From NCBI GenBank assembly GCA_032207245.1, contig CM063502.1:48388904-48452903 (forward strand): 64,000 bases of DNA. Direction: 5' to 3'. Below are positions 47,864 to 60,114 of the stretch, piece after piece; within the stretch, counting starts at the first letter, position 1; the number at the start of each line of letters is the position of its first letter. The notes beneath the pieces are model-generated. The model ran no database searches and was not told the DNA's origin. It saw nothing but the letters and a program-made list of their open reading frames with translations. Origin of the DNA: Pardosa pseudoannulata (lineage: Eukaryota; Arthropoda; Arachnida; Araneae; Lycosidae). The translations under genes were made by a program, and so were the position numbers.

Positions 47864-48569
47864 CAGGGTGTCCCAAAAGGTCGTTTACAAACTTAATATG
47901 CTGGTCTGTAATATCATGATGAACAAGATTTACATAGGAACTTGTGTCCGAAAATGCAAACTGCGACCACTAGAGGGATATAATTGCAAGAAAACAGGTG
48001 AGTGGGAAAAATAATCATTTCAGGCGTGGACGTAGAAGGAGAAGGATGAATGAGTTTAGTAAAGCAGAAATGGCCGACATGCATTACGTATATGGCGCCA
48101 CAGATGGAAATGGACGAGTCGCGGCACGGATGTACCTTGAGCATAAAACAGACGTCAGACAAGTCATGATTTGTTAGGACAATTGCAGCGCAGATTGAGT
48201 GAATCAGGAGTTTTTGAAGTACGTAGCCACATCGGTCGAGAACGTACTACACGCACGCCTGTCGTCGTGGAAATCGTGCTACAGGAGTTTGCCATCAACA
48301 CGCAAACAAGCCTCCGAGCAAGCGAACGTGTCTTGGGTGTAGGTCGTTCCACCATAAGGCATTTTGCGTTGACGTTTATCCCAAACGCATTGCATTCTCA
48401 CGCTGGTATTTGCAACAGCATGTCGCACAGCCAGATTCTCCTGTTCCACACTTGTGATCATAGCCATCGCAGTTTGCATTTTCAGACACAACTTCCTATG
48501 TAAATATAGTTCATCGTGATATGACAGACCAGCATGTTAAGTTTGTAAACGACCTTTTGGGACACCCTG
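47864..48569 (+). mobile_element. Mariner-type element with 77-bp TIRs, internally deleted
   Basis: Flanked by TA. Both ends start CAGGGTGTCCCAAAAGGTCG and stay inverse for about 77 bases with about six mismatches. Inside on the plus strand, ATG at 48046 opens MNEFSKAEMADMHYVYGATD then GNGRVAARMYLEHKTD. The frame stops at about 48177 and continues in another frame with LQRRLSESGVFEV, then RTTRTPVVVEIVLQEF and RASERVLGVGRSTI. This is the N-terminal helix-turn-helix (DUF4817-like) found in mariner/Tc1-type transposases ('ADI..VYGE..GNGR.AAR.Y', 'RLRETGS', 'ELGVS.STV'). The catalytic DDE part is absent. The 706-base element is dead by frameshift and deletion. Confidence 0.85.
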
Positions 48570-51015
48570 TATAAAGCGGAACTAAAGTTAGTTTCAACAT
48601 TTTTTTAAAATGAATTCGAAGGGACAAGACATGGATAATATAATTTGGTTTATTGTAAGAAACGAGTATCAATTGCACCGTACGAGACACATACAAGTAG
48701 AAATAGATTAGAGACTCATTTTATTGATAATCAGGTAAAAGTGGAAGGTAAAATTCATATCTCAGTAATAAATCACTTTTAGAGATAATTTAAAATTTAG
48801 TCCTTTATACAGCCATAGTAAGTAAATTCACCCAAGTAGTTATATATTACTACAGACATTTAAAAAAATCTAGTATTCAACAGTTCTTCAAATGTCCACT
48901 TTTATTTTACCACCTGTAATTTGTGCTATTATTTATTAATAATGTTATATTTTCTAAAATATCAAAGAAAATAACAACTTAATTTTAGTCACTTATCAAT
49001 AAAAAAATTACAATATACGTGTGACTTTTAAGTAACGTTTTGAAATTAAAAAAACACAAGTGTATTTTCCTAACAATTTTACTTTTTCATGAAAACGTGT
49101 ACTTTAAACTGCTTTTTTAACATTATTTCCACCAATATTAATATCTTAATTGTATCTTAGAATCAGACTCTATCCTCATAGAAATCTGATACCTGGCGAA
49201 GCACTGGCAAAATTGTTGGTTTTGTGCTCGTCAGTTAATATTTTCGGTGCACATCGTGAGACAAACTTACGATATTTCAATAAATTGTGACACAATTACA
49301 TAAAGAGCACATCTTGAAACTCCAAAAAAAAAATCATTTAATGAAGTTGAAATCGTAAAGCTTCTCTTCTCTCGAACGTTTCCATCACCTTTCTGCTTCA
49401 AGTCTTAAATTATAACAGAAAATCATTGACTTCTTTTGTCATCATACGGCTATCTTTAAATGCATTTATGCGTGAGCTAAGCATTCTTTCTCTCAGTGGT
49501 TTCTCTATATATTTCACTGATGTGCCGAGAAATTTCAACTCTTTCACTCCTTTCGCATTAAGATGACGTATGACAGAGCGTATTTTATGGTCGGCGGAAT
49601 TTTCAATTGACTGAGGGTTTTGAAATACTCATAAACAAACATACAAACGTATTCTACCCGAATTGAATTTGTGATTAGCCAACAAATGCAGATCTTCAAT
49701 GATGATTTGAGGATTAGTATAAACAGCGCTGCAACTACCTAATTCCAAACCGGTGCTATTAAAAAAAACACGCCTCGAGTAATTCCTTTTGTAGTTTGTA
49801 GTATTTGAAAAACGTATTTTAAAAACATAAATTTAAAGAATACAAAACATTTTCTTACTTTTTAATAGTTCTCAATGAGTGGTGGTAATCATACTTACCA
49901 ACAAAAAAAAAAAAAAAAGTTAAAAATGAAATTTATTTTATCTAATAATCTCAATGATTTTCTTTTCTTAAATCAATCTTAAGGTATCCGTCTACGCTCG
50001 GAGAACTTTTTTCTTTAAACGTAGAAACTAGTTCATGTTTTTACATTTTTAGGTTTATTTTTTATATTATCATAGAGAATTGGACTTAAAAAATTTATTC
50101 CTGGAGAAGTTTTTATAAAATTTCTAATAAATGAGAAGAAAATTTAGTAAAAAAAATCGGGTTTTTTCAAAAGGTCTAATTTTTTAATAAATTAAATTAT
50201 TTCAATATTTTTTTATGCAACACATTTCTTATACACTGGACTAGTGAATCACCAAAAATCTTTGCTTAATTTACATTTGGTAAAAAATGTTGGTCCTTCA
50301 AAATCATACACATTGAATTTTTATCGAATTTCCATTACCTTCATATCTAACTATGAATGTGACATCATTAAAAATGATCCAAATTTAAAGCTTTTAGGTC
50401 ATTCTCTAGTAAATACTATCAAAAACATTTATAATAATTTTCAACAAAATATTTTAAGAACTTTTTGAGAAATCCCATTTCAAGTTTCAACATTTTATTA
50501 AAAATACCGTTCTGAGGAAAATGCATTTGAAGTTTGTGAAAGCAACTTTAACTATTAAAAAATTTATATACATGTTTAAAATTCTCCACACTTTCTTGCT
50601 TTAAAACTTTCTAATTGTCAAGTTGCTAATTATTAAAAATACTAGAAAAATGTTTAAACTAATCTTCATGAAAATTTAAAAAGTTTTGTCCAAAAAATGC
50701 TTCCAAAAAATTTACAACTTCCGGTTTCGAATTCACTACTTCCGTTTTATTTTGACAGTTGTCACTGATGTTTAAACAGCTGTAACTTTTCTTTACAATT
50801 CCGTACAGACAAAACAAAAACAGATTTAGAAGCCTAAAAGTTGAAATTTTACATTAGAGAAATAAAAAAGAATTATGGTTTTTGGTAAAAAAAATGACAT
50901 TTTCAACGTAGACTGATACCTTAAACCAAAAACTATTTTAATATAACATTACGAGACATAAAAGATCCGTTAAATGTTTAAAGTGTTTTTTCTCGCATTC
51001 ATTTTTTTTTTCATT
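48570..51015. other. No recognised feature
   Basis: AT-rich. The 74-codon plus frame at 50244-50468 has no recognised domain. A-runs are present at 49903-49918. Confidence 0.45.
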
Positions 51016-51017
51016 TA

Positions 51018-51400
51018 AGCTCATAATGTCTTCCAAATTATTTTATGCTTTTTTTGTACTGGTGTAAATATATGTACTATATGATGACTTATGCATCAGA
51101 TAATTAAATAACTGTCGTGTTTTTTTATAGATTATTTTCATATTTTTAATTTCTAATATTATTTATATAAAAATAATTTATGTGTAAATTTTAAACGACT
51201 TATCAGAAGCTCATAATGTCTTCCAAATTATTTTATGAATATTTTGTACTGGTGTAAATATATGCACTATATGATGATTTATGCATCAGATAATTAAATA
51301 ACTATCATTATGTTTTTTATAGATTATTGTCATATTTTTAATTTCTAATATTATTTATATAAAAATGATTTATATGTGTATTTTAAACGACTTATCCGAT
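51018..51400. repeat. Two-copy tandem duplication, 190-bp unit
   Basis: 'agctcataatgtcttccaaa' at 51018 and 51208. Copies differ at few positions. Confidence 0.9.
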
Positions 51401-51780
51401 AAAAAAAATAGAGGATTTCCAATTATAAACATTGGGAATGTAAAATCTTTTTTTTTTTTTTTAAATTAGCACAAATGAATCTCTCCTTGTTGTATTTTAA
51501 TACAGAGATAAAAAGCCCTCACCATAGAATTATTTTTTCAAGTTATTAACAAAGATATTATGAGTTTTAAATTTATAATTTTTAACATTAATTACTTAAA
51601 AGTTATGTATTTATTTTAAGTGACGTATCATCAAAGAGCTGTCGATTATTAATATCGGGAATGTAAAATATTTTCTAAAATCTTTCGTTTATGACTCTAC
51701 CTCATTGTGGTATTCTAATATAGAGGGTTAAAAGAAACCTTTGTTATAAAGTTATTTTCTCATAATTTATAAATTATGGA
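51401..51780. repeat. Diverged tandem pair, about 235-bp unit
   Basis: 'gggaatgtaaaatctt' (51434) and 'gggaatgtaaaatatt' (51658) are followed by similar 'tattttaatacagagataaa' and 'tattctaatatagagggtta'. Confidence 0.6.
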
Positions 51781-54400
51781 CTTGGAATTTATGACTTTGG
51801 AAAGAAAAGGGTCCATGTCGGAAGATCTTTTCTTTACCGTAAACTTCATACCGCCAAGTAGACCCGAAATAGTTATTTACCCCATCATTTTCATTGTAAA
51901 TTTCACCGAAAAATAAAATTTCTAGAATTTTATCGAAATATGATCTCAGTGATAGTTTTTTCTTCGCTTTTTAATAATCCGAGATATTTGTTATAACTGC
52001 TGAAAAAAACTTATTTATTTTTGTCCAATCAATAGTTTAAATACGTCCTAAATAAATTTTATGCGGCAAAATAATCAAAGTATCGAGTAAAACATTTTAC
52101 TTATAGAACAGACACGAGTCCACAAGAATTTCATTCCAACATACTCTGAAACCTTTTAGCGTGGATTAATTTATTAAGAGATTACCCAACAGCCGAACTA
52201 CCATATCTCTAATAAATTTACTCATTTCTTAGATGGATTTTGCCTCTGGTACTCGAGGTGTACATTCAGTGCACAAAGCACAGGACAAAATAGATAGGAA
52301 TAGAGTACATCCATAACTTTGGTAACAAAGAAATCCGGTAAGTATAATATTGTTACAATCTTATTTATTCCCAAAAATATAGTTAGACACAGACATATCA
52401 TGCAATGTAACTTGTTTCATACATTTAGAATGTTGAATTGAAGACAAACAACAAAAACTGAAAGAGATTACAAATTTATTCTTTTTTATTCGAAAAAAAG
52501 CGTTTCATGATGTGAAAATATCGTATATATTGTTTTAGATATTTCTGTTTGCGAACTGATAAAAAAAGCCCATTTTTTTATTTTAACCTTTTGCCCCGCG
52601 ATTGTTGCGCCTCGAAACTGCGTATTAGATAGTTTGTTTCTCTGCATTCTTAAGACATATGAACAATTTTTTTCCTATGTTTTCACTTCTTTAAACTAGC
52701 AACGGATGTCAGTTAAAAGCTTAATTTTTTCTTTGAAATTTACGAGTCAAAACTGTAAATGGAATTCGATTTTTCACGCTTATGACGTAAAATAGAAATG
52801 TTTACTAAAACAGTTATAAATTGTTTAGCTATTTGATTAATACACCATTTTTAAGATAATTATACATTTCCATCACAATTTAATTAAAAATAAAAAAGGT
52901 AGAATAATTTTCATGCAGTACGAGAGAGTGCTTTCGGAATTAACCCCCCCCTCAACTCCTAGTATGTAAAATTCATTTTTCACATATTTCCTATTTATGG
53001 TTTGACACTATCTTGTATGTATTTGCGTATAAAATAAACATAAGGAACTTTTTTTATGTCCTTGCACGATTTTGTTTTACACATAAAAAAAACCTGTAAA
53101 AATGTTTTTGAACTTGTATCATAAAAACTAAAAAATCTGATGTGTACACTACAAGACTACTTTGTGCGTCTATTAAACTATACACCTTTTATTGTTTTAT
53201 ACGATGCTTCATTTGTGTACTCTTTTCAAGTTTCAAAGTTAGTTTAGTTTCTCAAGGTGTCCGTGTTATCTCACGTACTGCCATCTAGTGACTAACCGCA
53301 GAGTTAATTTCGTTAAACTGAGATTTTCCGTTAAATAAATATTTCGCTCTAAACCGAAATTTTTCAAAATTACAATAATTCTCTTATTTTAGGTACCAGG
53401 AAATCATAAACAATAGAAATTCAAAAGTATTCTTTGTAAGTAATAGAATTTTATCTTATATTTCTAAAAATGGACTTTAAAACCGTCATTAAAAGTGCGT
53501 ATGAATACATCGATGTCTTTAGGTTGTATTGTTTTAGATCGATAGTGTTAGTGTCTGTTACATTGAGATTTATCCTTACATAAAGTGCGGATTAAAATCA
53601 AAATATAAAAATGCACAACTAGATGCTACCACAGTCCTAAACTCCAAATTTTCACTTTCTACAACTAGTAAATTATCATTTACGTCCGACAGCGTTAATC
53701 CCGTCATATTCAATTTTCACGTTATATAAAATACTCATTGCAATCGAAATGAAAAGTGCGCACCTAGATGTCATAATACTCATAACTATATATTTTCAAC
53801 ACTTCACATCTTTTGAGTTATACGAGATACATACTTTGTACAAACATCATGGTTAAACTAGTCAAAATGCATTCATGGACGATAAGAATTGATATTTCCT
53901 TGTACTCGTGTAGAGATGTAACGTTAAGACTTGTCAAAATGGATTCAGTCATCGTCAAAATGTGTATTTCCGTTGAAATGCGAACACTGAAATTTTTCGG
54001 GATTGTAATACTTCCTTTAAGGGCTGTAACCAAAATGGCTTGATGGGTAATAGCCCACCCTTCTGAAATTCTGGAGTTAAATATATTTCTTTTGAACACT
54101 AAAATAAAAGTATGATTTCAAATATAATTTTTAACTCTGAACTTGATCAAAATATAATTTTGAAACTACAATTTCAATTATTTACATCTCTATTAACTCT
54201 TTTAATTTCCATAATTTTGCTCCAAATTGTTTTATTCATATACTGAAATATATTCAAGATTGTGTTTAGACTCATATATATACAGGGCCGATGATAATAG
54301 GTGTGTAGGACATGTATGCGGGCCAAACTTCTAGATAGAATATCTACTAGAAATACAAATAATACCGTGCATGCAGGTGTGTAAAATCACAGAACTGGCC
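51781..54400. other. No recognised feature
   Basis: AT-rich. Opposed frames at 53813-54099 overlap on both strands with no recognised domain and contain small internal repeats ('gtcaaaatg'). Confidence 0.45.
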
Positions 54401-54402
54401 CT

Positions 54403-54462
54403 GTGTGTATGTATGTATGCATGTATGTATGTATGTATGTATGTATGTAGTATGTGTGTGTG

Positions 54463-54526
<64 letters not shown>
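54403..54526. repeat. (TGTA)n(TG)n(TA)n compound microsatellite beside a Tigger end
   Basis: About ten TGTA units, a short TG run, then about 29 TA units ending at CAGTGAAAC. Confidence 0.98.
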
Positions 54527-54529
<3 letters not shown>

Positions 54530-55643
54530 TGAAACTTCTCCGAGCGGCCACCCCTGTATAGCGGCCACCCTTCTAAACGGCCAATTTTTCATGGCACGGA
54601 TTTTTCGACTCATAGACCTAATGGTAAAATAACCTGTATCAGCGGCCACCCGACCCCCTCTAAACGGCCACCAAGTGGGATTGCCCCTTTCATTTTTCGG
54701 GAAATTCTACTCACTCCATGCTTTAATTTTGAGTAAAAAAAACTCAAGGTCACTTTTATGGTCGGATATCAGACAAAGGAATAACTTGAGGTCCATTCAA
54801 GCAGTCCTCCCCTTTCTAAGAAAGGTTAAATCTGTTATCACTTTTGTATTCTCCCCACACCCTTCAGATAGGATAGATTGGAGTTTTGGAGTGCTACGGT
54901 CTACTTTTTGCAACACGAGGGCTAATGAGACCGGGACCTACTGCTTAAAGCCGATTCCGAACAGCTACGAACATCCATGCCATAGAGGGATTCGAACCCA
55001 CGAACTCTGGTTCCGAAGGCCAGCACCCTAACCATTCGGTCATCATTCGGCCCTTCAGATAGGGAATCCCTATTGCACAATCCATAGAATCTGAGGGATG
55101 AATTGACAATCAAGCGTTGAAGGTGTCCTAGGGCCTTTGTTTGGAATTCCAATCGATAAAGTTAAGGAGGAATTGCACCTCTGTCAGCAAAAATGTCATT
55201 CACGCCAATTTCAGTTCAATAGTTGATCAGTGATCTCAGTTGCAACGATGTCGAAATGCCTTTTTCTAAATCTCGAGCAGAGCATTGAAGTTCTGCGCGA
55301 ATATGAGAATGGCAAATCGACAAGAAAGTTAGCTCAATTATTTAACTGCGGAAGAAAAGAAATCAACAAAGAATTTGATTTTGAAGGAGTACGAAGACTA
55401 CAGAACAAACAGAAACAAATTGTAGCCTTTAAAAAAAATTGTAAAGAAACATGAAATAAAGTACTAGTTTTTCTTTAGATAAATTTCAAAATTTCATTTA
55501 CATAAGGAATATATGTCAGACTTGTTTATATTACGCATTATAGTAATTATCATATAATAGTAAATAAAACCCGTCAGACCGGCCAACCCCTCTAAGCGGC
55601 CAAATATTCTCGGTACGGAGGGGTGTCCGCTCAGAAAGGTTTT
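54527..55643 (+). mobile_element. Second pogo/Tigger element, internally deleted, with nested SINE
   Basis: The left end CAGTGAAACTTCTCCGAGCG, then 'gccacccctgtatagcggcc', pairs with a degraded right end ('ggggtgtccgctcagaaagg'). The motif 'cggccacc' recurs several times inside both ends. On the plus strand, ATG at 55248 opens MSKCLFLNLEQSIEVLREYE then NGKSTRKLAQLFNCGRKEI. This is the CENP-B/Tigger N-terminal helix-turn-helix ('LTLEQKL.IL.EYE.GKS.RKLA..F.VG'). The frame ends at 55454 and no DDE domain follows. Confidence 0.8.
54878..55052 (-). mobile_element. tRNA-Arg-derived SINE, best-preserved copy
   Basis: On the minus strand it starts 'gggccgaatgatgaccgaat' (A-box region), then 'ggttagggtgctggccttcg' and 'gaaccagagttcgtgggttc', with B-box GGTTCGAATCC. 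The anticodon loop CTTCGGA has TCG, as in tRNA-Arg(TCG). The tRNA-unrelated body of about 100 bases ends 'gaccgtagcactccaaaact'. It is inserted in the Tigger element, so it is younger than it. Confidence 0.9.
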
Positions 55644-55980
55644 TTTACCTCTTCCCGTGAGCAATCGTCAAAGAATACAGAACAGGACCAGTTTGAACTA
55701 GAAGAAACTTCAGACTTTTCCCAACCTCCCGTACTTGCGGGATAGACATTTTTTGGAGCGACACGAAAAAAAGGAAAAGAGACACCATTTTTTTAGGGCA
55801 GACGCCGAGTCGAGAGAAGTCTTTGATATCTACAAATGATAAGTTGTATTCCAGTTGTATTCATTAGGCATGTAATTGTATAAAATTATTTAATCAAGAC
55901 ATATTTGCCCGTGTGTTTTTTAATAAGTTTTAATTTCTTCTTTCTCAAACACTAGGCCAATGTAACATTATTTTCATATA
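55644..55980. other. No recognised feature
   Basis: Mixed-composition spacer without a supported gene. Confidence 0.4.
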
Positions 55981-55982
55981 TA

Positions 55983-56595
55983 CCGGGTGGCCATAATTAA
56001 ACTGACAGTGCTCACAGTGTTCTGTAGCGCTATCTATTTGCGAGAATGACACCACATTTTGTAGGAAGGTTAAACAAGACAGGGGACGAAGGATTCCGCA
56101 AATAAACATATTAGTTCCAAAAGTCACCGCTAGGGGAATATTTGGCTCTGTGTTATAGAAAATAGAGTGTTAACAAATGCAAATTAATACGAAATAAAAT
56201 TACTTTTTATTATGCACATTTTCTGATTTAGTTCAAGTGCAATATGGCAGCACATTTAAAAAAGCGTAAAATCTACATAAATACCGATAAAGTCTCGTGA
56301 TCTGCAATATCACGTAGGCTGAGCAGAAGAAGTTCTTTATTCAAATTTCACGTTACATCCATTGGAACAATTAAGAATTTAATTTCCGTATTGATTTGCA
56401 TTTGTTAATACTCTATTTTTTATTACACAGGGCCAAATATTCCCCTAGAGGTGACTTTTGGAACTAATTTGTTTTTTCGCGGAATCCTTCATCCCCCGCT
56501 TTGTTTAATCTTCCTACAAAATGTGGCGTTATTCTCGCAAATAGATAGCGCTACAGAACACTGTGAGCACTGTCAGTTTAATTATGGCCACCCGG
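55983..56595 (+). mobile_element. Complete long-TIR MITE
   Basis: Flanked by TA. It starts CCGGGTGGCCATAATTAAAC and ends with the inverse. The ends remain inverse for more than 200 bases each, including 'ctgacagtgctcacagtgtt' and 'agtcaccgctagggg', leaving a unique centre of about 180 bases. No transposase. It probably belongs to the Tc1/mariner superfamily, judged by the TA target site. The 60-codon minus frame at 55945-56127 lies in the TIR. Confidence 0.85.
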
Positions 56596-57330
56596 TATAT
56601 ATAGAAAGTGTGTGACCATACTTAAACTTCCCTACTTTTATGTTGCCTACAGTTGAAACTATTGTTCAGAAAGTTATGAAATATTGTGTAGGACATAATG
56701 AAGGGATGGGAATGTGTTTGAGCAAACAAAACAAATATAGAAAATTCAAAATTTCTGCATCAGAGGGTGTTTTTTTTATGATTTACACATTCAGCCATCA
56801 TTTACTCTAGTTAAAAAAATTTATTACAACAAGACATGTTCAACATGATGATCTCCAGCTACCATTTGGAAGCTTAAGCTAGCATATTCTACAGTTGAAC
56901 GCAGTTTTTCCAGGGAAACGCTGAGAGCGTGTCGTCAGGAAGAAGGCATAAAGCGCCGGATAACGGAGGATAACGGAAACACGCAAGTGAAAGAATTGAT
57001 CTCCAAGAACCTTGTTAGAGAAGCAACTTTACAGGCTCCTGCTCAGATTCAACTTTTTCATTCCTCTTATAATTTTTTTTTTTTAATTTTGTTTTTTAAA
57101 TTCTTTTGTAGATGTTTAGAGCCCATCACACTTTTGCTTCTAACAACGGAATTGAATGCTATTGGATAAAATGGCCATGCTGGATTTTTTTTTAATGCTT
57201 AATAAAAGTAGATAAAATTTAATAATTAAAATAAATATAGTCAAAAAGTAGATTTTAATATACACTTTAAATAGTATCAGAAAAACACATTTAAAAATTT
57301 TAATAATTTCAACACATTGTCAAAAGAAAA
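56596..57330. other. No gene; possible hAT-like scrap at 56870-56960
   Basis: 'acagttgaacgcagtttttc' then 'cagggaaacgctgagagcgt' resembles, in translation (TVERSFSRETLRACRQE), the C-terminal dimerisation end of hAT transposases ('ERSFS.LK.IK...R'). It is too short for more. Confidence 0.35.
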
Positions 57331-57640
57331 ATATATGCTACGGCACCTTACTGCAGTAGTCGTCAATTCCGCTAAAAGCGTTCTATGTCCATTATAGCCT
57401 TGATCTCCGATCAATTTCACCTTCCTAAATCCGTCACAGGGTTAACCGGCATCACCGTGCAAAATTTCTGAAGACTGGTCCAACCTTTTTTGAATTCATT
57501 TACAGATATGGAACATACTACATGCATACAGATGATCTCTCTCTATATCCGATAACGCCTTACTAGAATAGTCGTCAGGTCCGATAGAGAGTAAAAAAAA
57601 TAAAGCGTTCTATACCCATCATAGCCTTGGCTTTATTTTG
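57331..57640. repeat. Diverged direct repeat pair
   Basis: 'cttactgcagtagtcgtcaa' / 'aaagcgttctatgtccatta' (57350-57400) recurs as 'cttactagaatagtcgtcag' / 'aaagcgttctatacccatca' (57558-57622). Confidence 0.65.
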
Positions 57641-59175
57641 ATTACAACAATCCTCTGACCTAGGATTTTTTTTAGACACTGCAGTGTTTTAGAGGATATT
57701 TTTCAACAGTTTCCAGTTTTGTTCATACATCATACTGTAAATTAAGACTGAAAAAAAATCGGTAAAAATGTACCTAGTTCGATAAGTTCTTCAAAATCGA
57801 TACCCACTACTAATATTGATGCTAGAACTTACACATCTTCTCTATAAAGAATGGTATAATATCCTTTAAAATTTAGAATATTCATTATATATAGTCTTAA
57901 AATTTAGAATATTTATTTACCAATATTTAGTATCCCTATAGTTCAATGCCTATAATAATTCTGGATAAGTTACCCGCAAAAGAAGTTCTATCTACAATTT
58001 ATTAATACGAAAATTGTATTGCTTCTTAGTATTTCAGTATTTTAATCACTTTATACAATATTCAGCAAGACCGCATAAACTGTGAAGATTGAGAATCATC
58101 GTTTCAAGTAAGTAAAATTACGGACAATGCATGGAATATGAGCTTAATTAGAAAGAACAACGGCATTTGTATATAACAATGTTTTTACAAGATTTTAAAA
58201 TTATCATTTAGTTTGACATTTCAGGGACAAAAAGTAGTATGATTTGTGATTGAATTCTGCTGTTTTATAGGTCCCTTGTCTCCTTGGGTTTATTTTTCCT
58301 TTTTAATTATTTTATAAATATTCGTACAAGCTCCTTGTTCAAATGAAATTTCAACTTATCCATATATAAGTGTAAAAATAAAAATGAAAATTTAAAATAG
58401 ACATGGAATTATGAGTAATTACGATAAAATTAAATGAAATCTTGATCAAGAACAAAATTAAAAATACCGTTTAGATACACTACAAGTTTGTCTACAAATC
58501 TACATTCTACAAACGCTAAGACACTCTTCCTTTTTCCCATTCTGATTTTGAGCACCTTAATGTCATTTTATGATTCTGTTCAATAATTAGTACTAATCAG
58601 TGAAGGCAAAGAGTTTACATTCAATTGCAAATATCTTTCTACAGTTGTAGAGATAGGGATACTGCTGAAAAAAAGTTTTGCTTTTACTTTCTTCTTCACG
58701 TGCTTTCAACAACCTAGTGATCATTCTCGCAGCCTTCGAACACAAATGGTTACAAAAAGAAGAAAACACATAGGTCTCACCCCCCCCCTTTTAATTTCCT
58801 CTTTCCCTTTTCCTCGTCAGATTTTGTTTCTCTCTCTACCGTACTTCTCTCATTATTTGCAATACTGCGTGGTATGTTGAAGGAAAACAACACAGGATAT
58901 TAAAAGCGTAAAGGAGGAAACGAGGGGCGAAATGTGTGATATTCTACAAGAAATATGCAGGTGACAAGTGTTGGAGGAGTGCGAAATATCGAGATCGTGA
59001 GGAAACACCATAATACTTGCAAAAATATAAATTTTTGTGGCATATAGGAAAGTTACAAGGACAGATTTCTAGTATGTCTAAAATAATTCTTGTCAATTTT
59101 CATTTCGAAAATTGCATTCAGTACTCAACGGAATATATTCATCTCAAACTTTTAATATTTTATTTATATGAAAGC
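57641..59175. other. No recognised feature
   Basis: AT-rich sequence without a supported gene. A C-run occurs at 58780-58790. Confidence 0.45.
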
Positions 59176-59179
59176 TGAT

Positions 59180-59310
59180 CAATAAATACTAAGGCAAAAT
59201 TTATACAAAAAATATATTGCCATTAATCATCATTATTTACGAGGTATTTTTCGAAGTAACTACCGTGAGACGCTATGCATTTATCATAACATTCTTCCCG
59301 GTTTTACTGT
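59180..59310 (-). mobile_element. Mariner transposase C-terminal scrap
   Basis: Minus strand reads REECYDKCIASHGSYFEKYL before a stop near 59235, resembling the mariner end 'W.KCI...GSYFE'. The following AT-rich stretch may be 3' untranslated sequence. No upstream transposase is recognised. Confidence 0.5.
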
Positions 59311-59740
59311 GTACAGGAGACTCAATTATTTTGGCATCTATGCCAAACGACTAGTAATTTGGATTCCTCTCAACATCTCGGGATCAAATGTTCGGGGAAA
59401 TTAGGGACTGTAGTTACCTTAAAGCAATGACTTTTCAACCAATAATATATCAAGATGAATGCATTCTGAGTTATCGGTTATATTGTCCTTATAAAAAGCG
59501 AAAATACTGAATAACTGCAATAGAAAAAAAAAGGACGTTCATCACAAGACTGATATATTGTACATTTGGTCCTACGAAGACAACATATCTTCAACTACCA
59601 ACTTAAGAGAAATTTGACTTTAAAAGACCAAAGTGAATGTGCGAAAAAATAAAAAACCACAACCTTAAAAAAGTCACGTCTTTTCAAACGGTCTTGAAGC
59701 CTTAACTCTTGATAAGGCCCTAAAGAACTATCTCCTGGTA
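59311..59740. other. No recognised feature
   Basis: Spacer without a supported gene. Confidence 0.4.
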
Positions 59741-59790
59741 GGTTCCATTTGAAGCGCTACGGTCAATATTTTGCAACACAGCATTATGTT
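59741..59790 (-). mobile_element. tRNA-Arg SINE, end fragment
   Basis: 'tttgaagcgctacggtcaat' then 'attttgcaacaca' matches the SINE 3' end on the minus strand. The 73-codon frame starting here is spurious. Confidence 0.55.
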
Positions 59791-60114
59791 GAAGCCTACT
59801 ATGAGCACTTAAGCCTATTTCAAAAATCTGCAAGCATCCAATCAACATCAAACCCACGGTCTCCAGTACTTGATACAAGTAACTGTGATTTGACATCTTG
59901 TAGAGTAAACCAAGCTGATCTCTGGAAGGATAGGGAAATGAGGAATATAAGCTATGTCATATCAATTTAAAAATGGGGGAATAATAACTCGGGAATTTCG
60001 TTCAATTGGTATACACATATGTGTAGTAACTCGCTCAATCCTCCAAGAACATTTTTCTTTCTTTCATGTATAAGAATTTGTTTGAAAACAAATAGTTTAA
60101 ACAAGTTTGTCGTA

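Noticed and set aside
48164..48503. Independent genes on both strands inside the 47.9-48.6 kb element
   Set aside because: The plus frame is the transposase HTH remnant and the minus frames are its shadows.
53813..54099. Two opposed open frames, plus and minus
   Set aside because: They overlap each other, have no recognisable domain, and contain small internal repeats.
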